From Cytospora piceicola (lineage: Eukaryota > Ascomycota > Sordariomycetes > Diaporthales > Cytosporaceae), in contig JALQBC010000074.1 of the NCBI GenBank assembly GCA_023375675.1, positions 28,810 to 92,809 on the forward strand: DNA of 64,000 bases. Reading direction: 5' to 3'. Position numbers and translations under genes: made by a program. This document shows positions 22,130-35,609 of this stretch, in pieces (the stretch's first letter is position 1; each line of letters opens with the position of its first letter). The notes beneath the pieces are model-generated. The model saw nothing but the letters and a program-made list of their open reading frames with translations, had not been told where the DNA came from and did no database searches.

Positions 22130-23617
22130 ATGGATGACTTCGATATCGAGATGGGCGATGCCGCCGATGTGCCTATGGAAGAGGCGGAGATCGTAGACAT
22201 CATAACCGGAGACGACCAACAGGTTTGCCCATACCGCATCCCCAGTCGCCTTCCATTGGCCGTACTCTAACCAATTCCCTACCAGGAGGACGGCGAAGTC
22301 GAGGAGACTGTCGACGATGAGCCAATAAACGACGAGTCACAGCAGGTCATACCCAATAAAATCCATATTCGAGGTCTCGATGTAATCGACGAAAACCAGT
22401 TGAAGCTATACGTCTCCTCTCACGTCGGTGGGAAGGGAGCCGACCGGGTCGAGTGGGTCGACGACACATCCGCGAATCTGGTCTTCAGCTCTGATTCGGC
22501 CGCGGAAGAGGCCCTCAAGCTACTTGTCACCGTTGTCATTGAGGACGCGACCCAGCTCCCGCCTCTCGAGGTATTGCCCGCCAAGCCCTTCCCCGAACGA
22601 CCAGACGTCGCGCTGCAGGTGCGATTCGCGGTGGAGTCAGACAAAAAAGCTAGGAACGCGGCGCAAAGGAGCAGGTTCTATCTACTACATCCGGAGTGGG
22701 ACCCTGAGACCGAGGAGGGAAGGCGGCGACGCGAGGGTCGAGACCGGAGATACCGCGACCGCGGCGAAGACCGGGGCGGATACCGGCGCAATGGGAGGGG
22801 CAGGTACGACGACCGTTACGAGGACGAGGAGGCGCCGGAGACGTTTGACGTCAACCTCTACGATGACGATGCGGGTGCGCTTGCGAATAGAGTGACGCCC
22901 CGAGGAGGACGACGCGGGCGCGACTCGCGATCGCGAACGCCGTCTGACCGGTCCGAACCCGACCGATACCGATCCACCAACACCGGCAAGGAGCTCTTCC
23001 CCGGCAGACAACCCAGAGACCCACTCCGTTCGGAGCGAGGTGTGCACTCCCGCGGGCGATCACGGTCGCCGGCCCGGGACGACCACGATGCAGCACTGGA
23101 TGACCTTGCCAAGGATAGGGAGGTCGTGCGCAACCGCGAAAAGGCACGGTCACTCAAAGAGCGCATCACCAGGCCTAGCAACAGAACCAAGGAGCTCTTC
23201 CCAACCAAGAACAAGGAACTCTTCCCTAGCAAGGCGGCAGGCGGCGGCAAGGCACAGATGGACCAGGTGCCAGAAGAGATGCTAGCTGGTATGCTACGAC
23301 TTTCCTACGACGGCGCTGCCGAACTTCCCCCTTCTTTTCCTATACTCGGTTCTCAGCAACCATCAAGAATCAACAAGGTGATAACCGTCAAACTCGCAGA
23401 TCGTATTACGGACCCAAGCAACGGCATTTCGATCAAGGGTCTGGCCCGCCAGTCCAAGTCACAACAGCAGGGCATATCGATCAAGGGCAACTCGGTGAAG
23501 GAGCTGTTCCCCAGCAGGGTCGGCAGCAATGGCAATGCTGGAAAGGAGTTGTTTGCGGATAGGCTCGAAGGCAGGGGTCCTCGGAGGAGGCAAAGGGCCG
23601 AGGATCTGTTCCATTGA
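22130..23617 (+). CDS. NCBP3: NCBP3-like nuclear cap-binding / RNA-binding protein
   Basis: Two exons: 22130-22222 and 22286-23617, with a 63-nt intron (donor GTTTGC, branch CTCTAAC, acceptor TACCAG). The product is 474 aa. The first exon adds an acidic N-terminus (MDDFDIEMGD...). Residues about 57-175 match the NCBP3 RNA-recognition-like domain: the IHIRGLD strand, the signature W88-VDDTSAN, and the later stretch DKKARNAAQRSRFYLLHPEWDP. In animals NCBP3 binds the mRNA cap region and links it to export and processing factors; an equivalent nuclear mRNA role here is inferred. After it comes an Arg/Gly/Asp-rich tail, then a C-terminal third carrying KELF[P/A] at residues 266, 333, 341, 436 and 451, two GISIKG copies, and a terminal EDLFH. 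The GT-TTGC donor is weak but the frame and branch site support it. Confidence 0.85.
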
Positions 23618-25519
23618 GGCTGCAGCTGACGGGCTATCTCTACGATGGCCACAATGTCTATTCGACTTTGGGTGTTCTTTGTCTGAATCATTTCTCGTCT
23701 AATAAGTGGCACACCGTTGCTTTCGGTTTGGTATCTCACCAACACGTGATAGGTGGAAGGGGCTCCAGACTGACGAAGCCGCGTCTGTGGGGGCCAGAGC
23801 TGAAACACTACGAAGAGACGCGATGGACTTCTGGGAATAGGGCGAGCTTCCACGCAATGGCAATTCGGATTATTTGGGTTGCCTCGGTTGGCCTTGGAAG
23901 CGGTGAGTGTCCACTACCGGAGACATTATCGATTGTCCTTTCTGATTGGCCTTCCTGACAGACAGTCTACCAGGCAGAAAATGCGATGACATTGCGAGAC
24001 TTTCGAACAACAAATACCCTACTCATCTTCTATCATCTGCCAGTACGGCGGAAAGCGTGGTGGCGTTCAACGAGGGAGGAGGCAAACTGCTATTATAGGT
24101 AGTTATTGCACAAAGGCGCTGATTTCATCTGCCCTTGAATGATAGAAGCCAGTTCGAAACAACTACATTGAAGATGCACAGACGGACATCCTGCACACTG
24201 TGCTACTTTGCTCTTGAAGGATTGTACGTACTCCTGAAGTCCACGAAAGAGGCGTGCGATGTGAGGTGGTTCTTGAGGTAAATGAGGATGACTTGAGGAC
24301 TCCTTTCTGTCTGACGATAGGATATATATGGTACCTAGGTAGTACCCAGGTACGTTCTGATGTTTACGGTGGAAGGGTCAAGCATATTGCGTCCTTGTTA
24401 CCGGCGGTCGAACAGTTCATTGATTCGGGAACCCAACATGATGGGGTAGAGTTGCCTACATCAGTAAGTACATACCCAGATACTTAGGTATAGTCTGCCT
24501 GCTAAGCTGGCTCCCGGCCCTTACAGTCGCGGTGTGCTCTGGCCTGACCGTGAGGCTATTTCCGCACTTCAGAAGGGAAGGCACGACGAGCAAGAGTCGG
24601 ACCCGCACCTTCCTGGAATTGAACCACATTGGAATCCTGAAGATCACAAGGTTCTCCGTCTCTGTTCCAAGGTTGTTGTTATGTTTGGGGGTGTGGAGGG
24701 GGGGGGGGGGGCGCGATAGGATATAGCTGGACTGTTTCGCATCACAGATACTTTTGCTGTCCGTATGTACCAAGTAAGGTCGTCGTCCTCGGTCTCGTGC
24801 GAGTGACCCTCACCAAGGGCTTCCACCGAGAGCTCACCTTTCCTCCCAGTCACTCCTGTCAATAGCAAGCACCCATTCCCGTTGCCGTTTCCATTCCCGT
24901 TCATCGCAGTCAATGCCCCCAGAGCTGATCCTTTTCAATCAGTGGTGGTTACTCTTGTTCGCTCCTCAATCTATTGTCTCCCATTCACGCCAAATATTGA
25001 GAAACAAGCCAGGCCTGCTGATTGATTCCAATAGCCTGAGCGTTTCGCGCTCTGATAGACCTTCCGTACTTTCGTCCCAACCTAACCAGCTGATCTTCCT
25101 CTCTAATTTATGCGACGGACAGATGGTTTGTCCAGATTGTCACTCCCCCTTGAACTTCTTTCTTCAGGGTAACAACATCTTTGACGTTTCATCCATCCTA
25201 AACCTTTTCCGACTCCCACGACACAAACCACCACCACGACCATCGCGACGAGACGAGACGTCTCACGTCAAGGCACAAGCAATCCTCACAGAGGCAGCGG
25301 TCTTTCCTTGAAAGGTCGACAGCAAAGAATTGGCTTCGCGCAGGTAGTTACGAAGTCACCACGGGGAATGCCGTGCACGCGTTTTTCGTAACCGACGATT
25401 CGCGTCCAAATCTTCGCGATACCCTGCATCATTTCACCTTCGCGCGTTCGGTCAACCGAAGATCCATTTCATTTCATATTTCACTACAAAACCTCGATCA
25501 GTTGTCACAGAATCTCACA
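23618..25519. other. Intergenic region with poly-G tract
   Basis: No gene is supported. It contains a CTAGGTA palindrome with an adjacent degenerate copy (24331-24353) and a 14-G run (24698-24711). About 400 bp of pyrimidine-rich sequence leads into the gene at 25520. Confidence 0.55.
24698..24711. repeat. G14 homopolymer
   Basis: The longest G run in the window. It marks the left edge of a zone (24.7-53.2 kb) in which such runs recur. Confidence 0.9.
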
Positions 25520-27795
25520 ATGTCCGATCGAGGCTGGTTGGTCTTCGGCGGGCGCACGCGCGCCCCTCAGCCTGCGCAGCAGCCTGCAGCTCCCGAAACT
25601 CAAAGCGAAGTTGTCGAGGATGCACAGCCAGCGCTGCGTCGTACGCAGACCCAAGCCCACGTGTCTCAGCAGCATCACTACAAGCCCCCAAGGCTCTCTC
25701 GAATATCAAGCTACATCGGGCTCGGCGCTGTTGCGAAGTCCCACTCTCCTATCACCCCAGAATTCACCACAGAGCGAAGCGAGTCGATGAGGTCAGGCAC
25801 TCTCGGCTTCGACTCCGAGGGCTACCGCAGGAAAAACGAGAACGATGTCTTTTACAACGAGGCTGATTCCACTTGGCACAACCCGAGCCTTAAGCAAATG
25901 ATCGAGACTGTGTCCTGCGAGATGATGAGGAATGGCTCATCGGCGCCCATTCCGCGACACCTCAACGGTTGGGTCGCCTCTATACTCGAGGAGGTGTCGC
26001 ATCAATTCTGCGAGCTTAGGGATCTCCGCGCCCAGTATGCCGACCTGCAGGGGACTCGACAGAAGGAGCTCAAGGAGTTCAACACAATGGCACTGGAATG
26101 GGAACAGCGGGAGTATGGCTTCAAGGCCGAGATCAACCGTCTGGAACATATCATCTCAGATACCCAGCAGGGCGCCGAATCTGTTCTGCTTGCGAGAGCT
26201 GGAAGCATGGTCAACCGCAATGACGGAAGAGCTTTCCGAGCCAAACTGGACCGCCTGAGCAGGAGCGAAGGTATGTTCCAATAATCAACATCCTTGGGTG
26301 ACGAAATATGCTGACACCAGACGGGACAGATGACGATGTGGCCCTGGATAGAAGCCACGACTACCTCGTTGAGCAGGCAAAGCGCAATTCCATTGCTCTA
26401 GCACCTGGAAACGCCGGTCTTTCTATGGACACCAGTCCATATAAGACTCTCGGTACGATCTATTCCTACAGACCATCCCAAGATCATTGTCGAATGTACC
26501 TGGCTAACAATATTCGTCCTATAGGGGCCGTACCTCTATTCATCGATCCCAGCAGCGACGCTTATTTGAGCCAGCAGCTTCGCTACACACCCTCCAAGCG
26601 CCGCCCCAAGACCGAGAAAGACCTTGGTGCGAAGATGGTCGCAGCACGGATTTCCGTTGCCTTGACCGGAAAGCCTCCTGCCCCCAGTATCAAGGGCAAG
26701 ACGTCCGCTGGAAATTCTGACAGATCATCATCGTCATCTTCTAGCGGGAAGGTGAGCTCTAGCTCTTCACTCATCACCCAGGGACTGCTCGCAGAGCAGA
26801 TGGCGCATGGCCAAGTCACTCCACGCACGAGCCCTATCAAGGACGAGAGCCTCTATGGCCGGCCTGCAAAAGGGCCAGCCAAGGGATGTGACGTCTTGGA
26901 AACAATACGAGAGATGGCGGCGCAGAATGGTGGCTTACCCGACGACGCGATCGATGATGAGAGTAGTTACGCTCCAACTCCACACTTTTCTCGCCCCCAA
27001 CGAGCGTTCTCGTTTGACGCTGGCGACGATGGATATGGTGCTCCTGACTGCCTTCCCAAGGCTCAGTCATCACAACGGCCAGAACAAACTACTACGGAGG
27101 AGCGACCACCAAGCTCCCAGCTCGACGGTCTGGCCCAAGATAGGGGCGACGTTGCAGCAGACACCACTCTGAAAGATCAACCGTCTGAATCCACTGGCTC
27201 TTCTAGTGACGGGGAATCGAACCCCAGTCACTCGTCGACCCTTCTAGCCATGGGTCATGACCGTGCCACGAATGTTGTCAAGGCTAGAGCCACCACCACT
27301 AAAGGCATAAATCTCGATGGACCGTCTGGCTTGGTGCACATGACCGAGGTTATGGTCCTCCAGAGAGACGCAATTGCGAACCTCCTCAGGGTCAGCCCCA
27401 TCAAGAAGGTACAAGAGCGTCGAGTACCATACATATCCCAGTCTTCAACAGACATGATACAGCACCATCGCATGATGGACCCGAACCATGACCATGGCCG
27501 AGCGCACTTGAGTGACGAGGAGCTCGCCCTGACCACCCTCACCAGACCTACTTGTGGCCTATCACAGCAAGAGGCTCAGGGCTACGTGCAAGGTCATACG
27601 GGGCCAAACGTTGGCAAACGCCTACCATCTCAGGATGCGGCCGCTGCAGCCACAAAGGCGTTGAAGAGATCGGGTTCTGGGAAGAAGAGCACGCGTAAGC
27701 TGCACGCTCAAGCTGGACGAAGTCGATCTGGAATGACTGGACGAGAGCAGGAACGGAGAGTCTCTACGTTGACTACATTTGATACCCAAAAGTGA
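25520..27795 (+). CDS. Unrecognised Ser-rich coiled-coil protein
   Basis: Three exons: 25520-26270, 26321-26452 and 26525-27795. Introns are 50 nt (donor GTATGT, branch TGCTGAC, acceptor CACCAG) and 72 nt (donor GTACGA, branch GGCTAAC, acceptor CTATAG). The product is 717 aa. The second intron is a multiple of three with no in-frame stop, so retention would add 24 residues. The start was chosen at CACAATGTCC (MSDRGWLVFGGRTRAP), which fits a Kozak-like context better than upstream non-ATG starts. Residues about 145-235 form a predicted helical coiled coil (EVSHQFCELRDLRAQYADLQ...). A Ser-run region follows (nt 26719-26772), then a long disordered acidic/Ser stretch and a basic C-terminus (KRSGSGKKSTRK). 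No enzyme motif, signal peptide or membrane segment is seen. I do not recognise the family. Confidence 0.8.
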
Positions 27796-29108
27796 AAGAT
27801 CTGGAGCCCCAAAAGGCAGTTTTTGTTTTGCTCAGATGTTGTGTGCCACCAAGGACAGCGACGGTTGGAGGGAACCGGGACTTCAACCTCGAGACTAGGT
27901 ACCTAGGAGGACATCATCGGGCCATCACGGACCTGGTCCTGGTAACGGTTTGCAACGATAATGAGGAGAGCATTTGCGCCCTAAGAAAGTTAGCTTGGAA
28001 TGTTTACGATGGATTGATACCCCAAATGGTCAACATGTCGTCAGGAAGGACCGCGGTGGCAGCGTGGCCTGCGTGGCAAGGTCTTCGGCGCCAAAGAAAG
28101 GCGGCTCTGCGGCCGCGCGAGGCTACGACAGAAGGGCGAATTAAAAGGGGACGACATGTTGCCCAAGCGTATGATTTTTGACAGCTCTGACAGCGGACTA
28201 GCCGCGACCTAATGAGGATGATTGGAGGATAGTGGAAGATGATGAAAAGCCTCGACAGCCTTAATCTTGATTACTGGTGAAGTCCATACTGTGCGATGAA
28301 GATGAGTCGAGCATCCTACCTACCGTTGGAAGACACGTGAAGTATACCTAAGGTGGTCAACGGCAGTAGTTTTGGACGGCGCTCCAAGCTGCCGTAGAGG
28401 TCAGCTGGGTGGGAAACGGCCATGGAACGGGTTTACGTATGAATGAGATGAGCTGATGATTACACAGTACCTAGGTATGTGAAAGGACGTGCGAGTTGAA
28501 CGTTTTCTCGTGAATCTCATCATGGCCATTACTGCTATGTATGTTACGAGTGAGACAGACTCTGGGGCAGACTGCGTGCGTGGGGGGGAAGTGAGTGACG
28601 GGAATGTGTCTGGCACCTCATCAAGTTCGCTGCGTTCCTGGAAAGGCATTTTCCTCATCACAAACACGCACTCCAGCACGAGGGGGGAAATTACAGCCGG
28701 CACCAACTGGACAAGAACCTGATCCCGATGATCCACGTTTCGTCGTGCTGGAATGGAGCTTTCGCCCACTCGCCCGCCCGCCGACCCGTCTGTACCTTCC
28801 CTCCCGGAGGACTGGACTACACAACCTGGTCGTCCCTGCCCTGCGGTAGAACCGTATCTAGATAACACTCCGTCCGGTCCGTCTCCGAAGTCCCCCTTTT
28901 TGAACTACTTTTGCCCACCGCGCGATCAGATAATCGGTCCGCCCAAAGAAACCAACACCAAAAGGGACGGAGGAGGGGGGGGGAAAAAAAGGCCCCAACT
29001 TATGGGCATCTGCCCATCCATCCCCCACTCGTCAATTTCACCCGCAGGCAGCAGCGTTCACTTGACCTCCCACACGAGCACACACAGTTGGTACAGTGCG
29101 ATACTAGT

Positions 29109-29134
29109 GGGCTGGGGCTGGGGCTGGGGCTGGC
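29109..29134. repeat. GGGGCT hexanucleotide tandem
   Basis: Four GGGGCT units in a row. On the plus strand this has the spacing of a G-quadruplex (four G3-4 runs with two-base loops). Confidence 0.8.
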
Positions 29135-30716
29135 TCAAGCTGGGTTGGCTCCTCGTCCTGCGCGCTCTCTTTTCCAGATGATGTCCGTTGTTTGTGCCCA
29201 GAAGACGCCAAGAACAAACAAACAAACAAAACGGCTCCAAGTTTACCCCGTCCAGCACGGACTGGCACGAGCCTCACGGGCAATTCTTACAAACTCGCGC
29301 GAAGACTTAGGTCATCTGGGGGGGGGAGGGAGGGTACGTACCCGCCCGTACTAAAGAAAGTTCTGGGTCCAAAAACGTCAGAGACCGTTCGGGTGGTCGA
29401 ACCTGACTCAGCTTGCTAGCAAAGACGTTGGCAGGTCGTCATTTCGGAATAACTGCGTACCTAGGTATACATAGTAGAAGGAAAGAGAAAGAAAAAAGGG
29501 CACGGTGCTACATGTCATTGAGCTCGTGCTGACAGCATTCAAGCCGTGTTGATCTGATGTACCGGTTAGTTAGTTGAAGTTGATTAGCATGAGCCTTTAA
29601 GGTTATCAACACCACGTTATCAACACCACGACCCGGCCGGTCGTGTACAAGTAAGTGTAAGTGCGTTGGTATGTAAGCATGCACGGATACCATACAACGT
29701 ACCTAGGTAGGCCTAGTTTTTTAGTGCAGCTGGCGTGTTGTGGCATCCTATTCGGGGCGCCGAAGCAGCTGACAAACAGCTTTGGGAGCGGAAGAGGGAA
29801 GAATGCCAGGTCGTGCCAAGTGACATAGCTCCGGAGTTGCAATTTCCTGCCTGTCGACTCTTGGACGTCAGTCAGCACTGACTGACATCGTCAGTGATGA
29901 GACGGAGAGGAGATCATTTGATGCAAACCCGCAACCGTCAGGCGTAAGTGCGCAACGAGAAGGGAAAAGCGGGTCCTGGGCGGGCGGGAGTCCAAAAAGG
30001 TACGTACCTCTTTGGAAGTGGGGCGGGGGGGGGGTCTAGATACAGTGAGCAGTTATTTTCCATCCAGCCGGACTGGGAGGGGACGTCAACAATAAAAAAA
30101 AAAAAAAAGGCCGATAAAATAAAATCAATAGGTTTCCTAATTAGGAAATCAGCTCTCTGGCATCCGCACCACCCTGTGTCACTGTGCCCGTCCATCATTC
30201 GCCAAGCTTTTTTTTTGACTATTCTGCGCCGTTGGGGGGTGATGAGCAATGTCATTGACTGGTCTTCTCACACACTCCAGATCTCAGTTGACATCCGATT
30301 GCATTCACCGGTCAGACTGTGCAAGGCTGCTGGCTGCTTGACAATTAATACTGCATATGCAGTACAACGGCCAGTCCCCAAAAGACAGCCCTGACGAAGG
30401 CTGACACTGGCTGACAGGGTCGCATCGACAGATCAATGTACACACCGTTTCCCTGCCAGCCTGCCCATCTCTCCCCCATCCCCTCCTGCCCCATAGTATA
30501 CATACTGCGGGTAACAGATTCAGGGTGCCATCACAGGTGGGACAGCAATCGACAGCACGCTATACCTAAATGAATACAAGGTCGCGAACTTGCATATGGC
30601 GGCCCGGCCAATCATCTGACACGGATCAGACGACGACTTTCCCGTAACGGCAATCCAGCCCTTTTGTCGCCCTGCACGCCAGGGTTTTTGTTCACCTCTT
30701 CTCACTCACAGATAGA

Positions 30717-30752
30717 ACACACACAGACACACTCACACACACACACACACGC
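30717..30752. repeat. AC-rich microsatellite
   Basis: An imperfect (AC)n run broken by single G and T substitutions. Intergenic. Confidence 0.85.
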
Positions 30753-31312
30753 ACAAACACAAAAAAAAGAGGGTTGCATCGAGACGGGATCCAACCCAAT
30801 TTCCAAGACCAAACCCTGATTGAGATTGACCTGCCTGATTTTTGTGGATAGAGAAGGGCTAGGGCCTGCCAGGCCTGCCAGGAGCCTGCCCGGCTTTTCC
30901 TTCACCAATCCCCTTTCCCACCTCCCCCCCTCCCCTTTCGAACACGGGGAATTTTAGAACAACCAGGAGGGAGGGGGACCAAGAATGGATCCAACGGTTC
31001 GTTTCCTCCGTTGCGGTGGGTATGGGTGGTGTGGGTTGTTTCATCCGCTGCGCGAGCGACCGTTGCACGAGACTGAAAAAGGCGAGGGTATGTGTACGTT
31101 GGGAGGGGGGGATTACCTTGGGCATATCCTTGGCTGGAAAGTTCCGGCACATTGAAAGGTTTATTTCCGGCTGATCGCCGACAGACAATACAACTCAACT
31201 TCCCATTCTCTACTATGTACCTCTTACTGCGTACAGATACTTTCTTCCATGTGCCTCCACTCCTCGCACCCGCGTGTTCTGTCGAAAGCACCTCCTAATA
31301 AAACACCAACTG

Positions 31313-31334
31313 CCTAGGTAGGTACCTAGGTAGG
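31313..31334. repeat. Tandem CCTAGGTA palindromes
   Basis: Two CCTAGGTAGG-type units back to back, part of the dispersed CTAGG palindrome set. Confidence 0.8.
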
Positions 31335-32679
31335 GGCTCTTTGTTGTAGATCCGAAAGGGGAGACACAACATGACCAACCCGGGCAGGCCAGCAAGGTTC
31401 GTCATCCCCGAAAGCAAAGACGCAAGCCCCGTGAGGTAACTTAACCCTTTTTTTTCCTTCTCTCTCCCCGCCTTGTTTTGTGTTGTGTTGCCATGTGGCT
31501 TTACAATTTGCCCGAGGAGAACCCCACAGTGATTATTGATGATGATGTCTTTGTCTTTTTTTTCTCTTCCCTCCTCTTCTCTCTACACTACAGTACAGTA
31601 TCGTTATTTCATTATTTCCACGTAAGCTCATCATCGATCGGTCGCATATGCGTGTGTGACGGGGGCCCGCCTTGCAACACTCAATTTTTGACTTTGTGAC
31701 TTTTAGGGGGGGGAGGGGGGGGAGTTTGTTTTGCTTCTGTGATATTCGTCCGCTGCCGATCCCCAGATTGCCGAAGCTCCGTCGTTCGTCAATTGGGGAT
31801 GGATGTGACCAGATGATTGGGCTCGAGTCTCCCACCCTTTCGTTTCTTCTTTTCTTCTTCTTCTTCTTCTTTTTCCGGTCAGATCTTTCTCGCCCTGCTC
31901 GGCCGCCCCCAACGGCCCATGGAGCCTCACTATCCGGGGGCAATCTGGTGAGAAATCTGGCAATCTGGCAACATATGGTGTTGTTGGTCTGTCTACATGG
32001 TGGTGTTCACGACGTAATTATGGAACCTCGGCTTGGCATTCCAGATCAGGGTGGTTTTTCTTTCCTTCCTCCTGCCGAGAGACGTTGAGAACCATAATAA
32101 CCATAATGGAAAAAAAAACCACCATCCAGATCACACTTTGAGCGAAAAAACGGCCGCTAAACTTGGCAGAGACTGCCGAGGAACACCCCCGCTCCACCCC
32201 GCGGCCTCAACCCTGTCCTGCCCTGTTCACCACCAAAAGGGACCGGACCCTACATAACCAACCTTGAAAACCCCGTTCGGCGTGGCCTCTTTTTTTCTTG
32301 TTTCTCTCCGGGGTTCCGTGACAGGAGTGGCTTGTCACAACATACACAGACACACACAAACACACCGCGTTGGTTTCGAATTGCCCTTGAGGACGAACCT
32401 GCGAAAACGCCAGCAAACCCACTTATCGTGTCTATCATGACGCGTGTAGGTCGGGACGAAACCTTGGAAGGGAGAGGGGATGGCTTGAAGGTTAATCTTC
32501 TTTCTTAAAAATTACTCGTAAGCCACCATGCACACCAAAGGCGGCGGGGTCTCCAACGGGTTTTGATAAGGCTGTGTCACTGTTTCACGATCGGTAGGGT
32601 GGGATGAGATCTCGCATCAATATGCGAGAGAAGGATTGCTCTGTTCTTTTCGGTACACTGATGTTGCGTCTTCCCTTTT

Positions 32680-32731
32680 TTTTTTTGTGTTTTTTTTTTC
32701 TTTTCTTTTTTGTCTTCTTTGTCTTCTTTTC
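32680..32731. repeat. T-rich interrupted homopolymer tract
   Basis: Two runs of about ten T and several shorter ones, separated by single C or G. Intergenic. Confidence 0.85.
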
Positions 32732-33097
32732 CTTAATTTATTGCCTTGTGTATGTCGCCGTCCGTCTCCAAGCGAGGCTTTCATCGGTATATGTGCAGGT
32801 ATATATATGACCTGTTGCGTAGAGTAACCACGAGTCCCAATGTGGCGGCTTTGTTGACGGGCATGTGGCGCCCGGGGCCGTTTCCACTCTGCGGAAACTC
32901 GGTGAAGTGGGTTTTGTCTGGAACCAATGCATCCGATGCCTTGTTGCATAAGACCAGACGATACCCACATCGCTACGCACTGCGGCACTACGGCACTGCA
33001 CTGCGGCACTGCACTGCAGGTACCTCCTCCCTGGGGCTGGAGACACAACGCCGGCAATGCACCTCGTGGCCAATGATGGCTGTGCGCCGGCCCGCCC

Positions 33098-33127
33098 GGG
33101 GGAGAGGGGGGGGGAGGGAGGGAAGGG
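33098..33127. repeat. G-rich tract with quadruplex spacing
   Basis: Several G3-G9 blocks separated by single A bases. On the plus strand this could fold into a G-quadruplex. A second long G run lies at about 33265. Confidence 0.75.
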
Positions 33128-35532
33128 CGCTGTAACGTCCCCTCAGTGGAAAACCACCCGACTGGAACTTTCTTGCATCGTCGAGAAGCAACCTTGGAAG
33201 TGAGTTGAGTGACACAGAACGGGGAACAACAGCCCTGAGAAAGGGGGAAAGAGAGGGACGGGGAGGGGGGGGGGGATTTTTCTCAGGTTTGATGTTGGAC
33301 ACCGAACGTCTTGCAATACCCACTCGCTCAGCAGCAGTGTGACGCGAGCGACCTCCGGGGGGGGAAAGCTTCGAGAATGAAACGCCCTCAGCAGGGATAT
33401 GTTCGTCCTCGTACGAACTGTCCCCCCCCGCTCTCCCCCTGTGCAGCAGCGTCCCCAGGGTAACAGTCTGTCCACAGGCCATCCCTGTCCTTCGTAGGAC
33501 AACGAAGCCTCCCAATACGCGGTCGTTTTGGGCGTTTGGGAGAGCTGATCCTGCTGCTCGGGTCATGTTCCCAGATGGCTCGATGTCACGAGCAGCATAC
33601 ACGTAAGGTAAGGCGAAACAGGGAGGCACGATGAATGGATGGATGTGCGTGCGCGCGCGCGCACATTCGATGAGCGTGTATTGGATTTACGAACGGGACC
33701 CTGGGCAATAGGGATTTTGTATGACCGTCGGTGAGACGCCGGGGGGTTGTCAGGCTTACCGTATTGATGCCTTCATGGCACTCGACGAGAGTTTTTCGAA
33801 CTCCCGAGTGCCTCATGTTCGATGTTCGCTGTTCGTATCCTTTCCGTCCCAACCTTCGCACCGCCCAACCGCCCCCCTCATCGCCCCCTTCCTTGCTTGC
33901 CCCTGTGGTTCCTCTCCCCTCACTCCCTCTCTCTCCGCGAAGGCGAAACAAAAGGAAAAGGGTGTAGTTGGGCGGTCCAGACGACGACACATAGCGCCTC
34001 AACTGACCGCTATGCTGGCCCGGTTGGGCATGCATTGCTCTCGCCACCGGTGGTCGAGACCGACGATGCCCATGGGCTCCCTCCCGGCAGCATGGAGGAG
34101 GGTCGCAGCGATGGGATGTTCAGATGATGTTGGGTTCTCCTGCAGAAAGCGCAACAACGTGTGTGCGTGCCGCGAACAATGACGAGTCAGATTGGAAGGC
34201 AGAGAGGACGGAGGAGCTTTTCCATGAAGCCTTCATCGAGTGTCAAAAGGTGGGTGGTAGTCCGATGTCGTCTGGGGCCGCTCTTGGCCGAGAGGGAGGA
34301 GGTACTCCTCTAACAGGTGGCCTTGTGCTCTGTGCGGGAATCTGTTAAGCTCTGACACGCCGGCACCAATCCTGAGACCCCCAAATATGTACCTGGGTAC
34401 TTAAGTACACAGGCGGACCAAGAGTTTTGGTCAGGCTCAACGGGACTGGTGCATCAACATTGATCCTACGTATGAGATTAAAAGACGACATATCGTCTGC
34501 GACACTCTGGTACTTTTCTTCTATGAATTTCTATGAAGTTACGCAGATTCTCAGGCTGCGCGTGTGGACCATACCCCAAAGGTTTGAACACGAAGCCAAT
34601 TCCGAGCCTGTCGTACGTCCGAGTCGGCGCCCGATGGGTCAAACGCCTGGCAGACATCCGAAAGGATCGTTGCGACGGACCCGCACCGAGACGTCAGTTT
34701 CGCCGCCGGACCAGCTAACCAGTCTCGGCCGGTACTGTGTACGTGTATACCTAGGCTGGCTGCTAGGTATGTATGTACACACACACACACACAGAGAAAT
34801 TCGAATCCTTCAGAACCCACACAACATGGCGGTGGCTGTTGCGATGCTTGCCCCATTGGTGTGTCCTCGAGCAAAGCCTGAAACAGGCTGTGATGAGATT
34901 GCATGGAACAGCATGACAACATGGCAGAGCCCATATTTCCCCTACTAGGGGCTGGTCAGATAATGATGTGCTATTCTGGCGTTCTCATGCCAAGGTCCGA
35001 TCTGGGGATGGTGAGATTGGAGAGTGACATCGCGTAAGGCTGCCATATTTCGTGCAGCACGGCATCTATGATTCGGGCATATAGTGTACACGCACACGTG
35101 TACACACCTATCTACAACAGGCCTGACCGAACATGAAATACAACACAGTGGTGCATTAGATAATTTCGAACAATGCCTGTTCACCAAAAAACAACATTGC
35201 CCACCTACATACCTAGGTAACGACTGGCCCTCCAGGGTTCATCCAAATCTTCAGCCGCATGCACATGTGTATGTATACGGCAAAACCGAATTCCGATCTC
35301 TGTCGGGAATGTGGAAACCACCAACACTCTGAACCCCCCCCCCCTGGTTTCCTGTGTGTCGAACCCTTGCCCGGGCTTGCCCAGCGGGCTTGTCAGTCTG
35401 ACAAGTCTGACAGTTCTGTAAATCAGAAAACGGAGCGTTACATCGTCCCATGGCCTTTCGTGGAGATGGCGGCGGGCCATCGTGGGCGACCAACGTCCAT
35501 TCCCGCCAGCACGGCTCTGCTGTGCCTTTTGG

Positions 35533-35609
35533 CACACTTACACTTACACTTACACCTACAGACCTACACTTACACTACAGTGACTACACTAAATACACTA
35601 CACTACATA
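35533..35609. repeat. ACACTT / ACACTACA tandem
   Basis: About a dozen ACTTAC/CACTAC-like units over 77 bp. They decay gradually from ACACTT to ACACTA. Confidence 0.8.
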
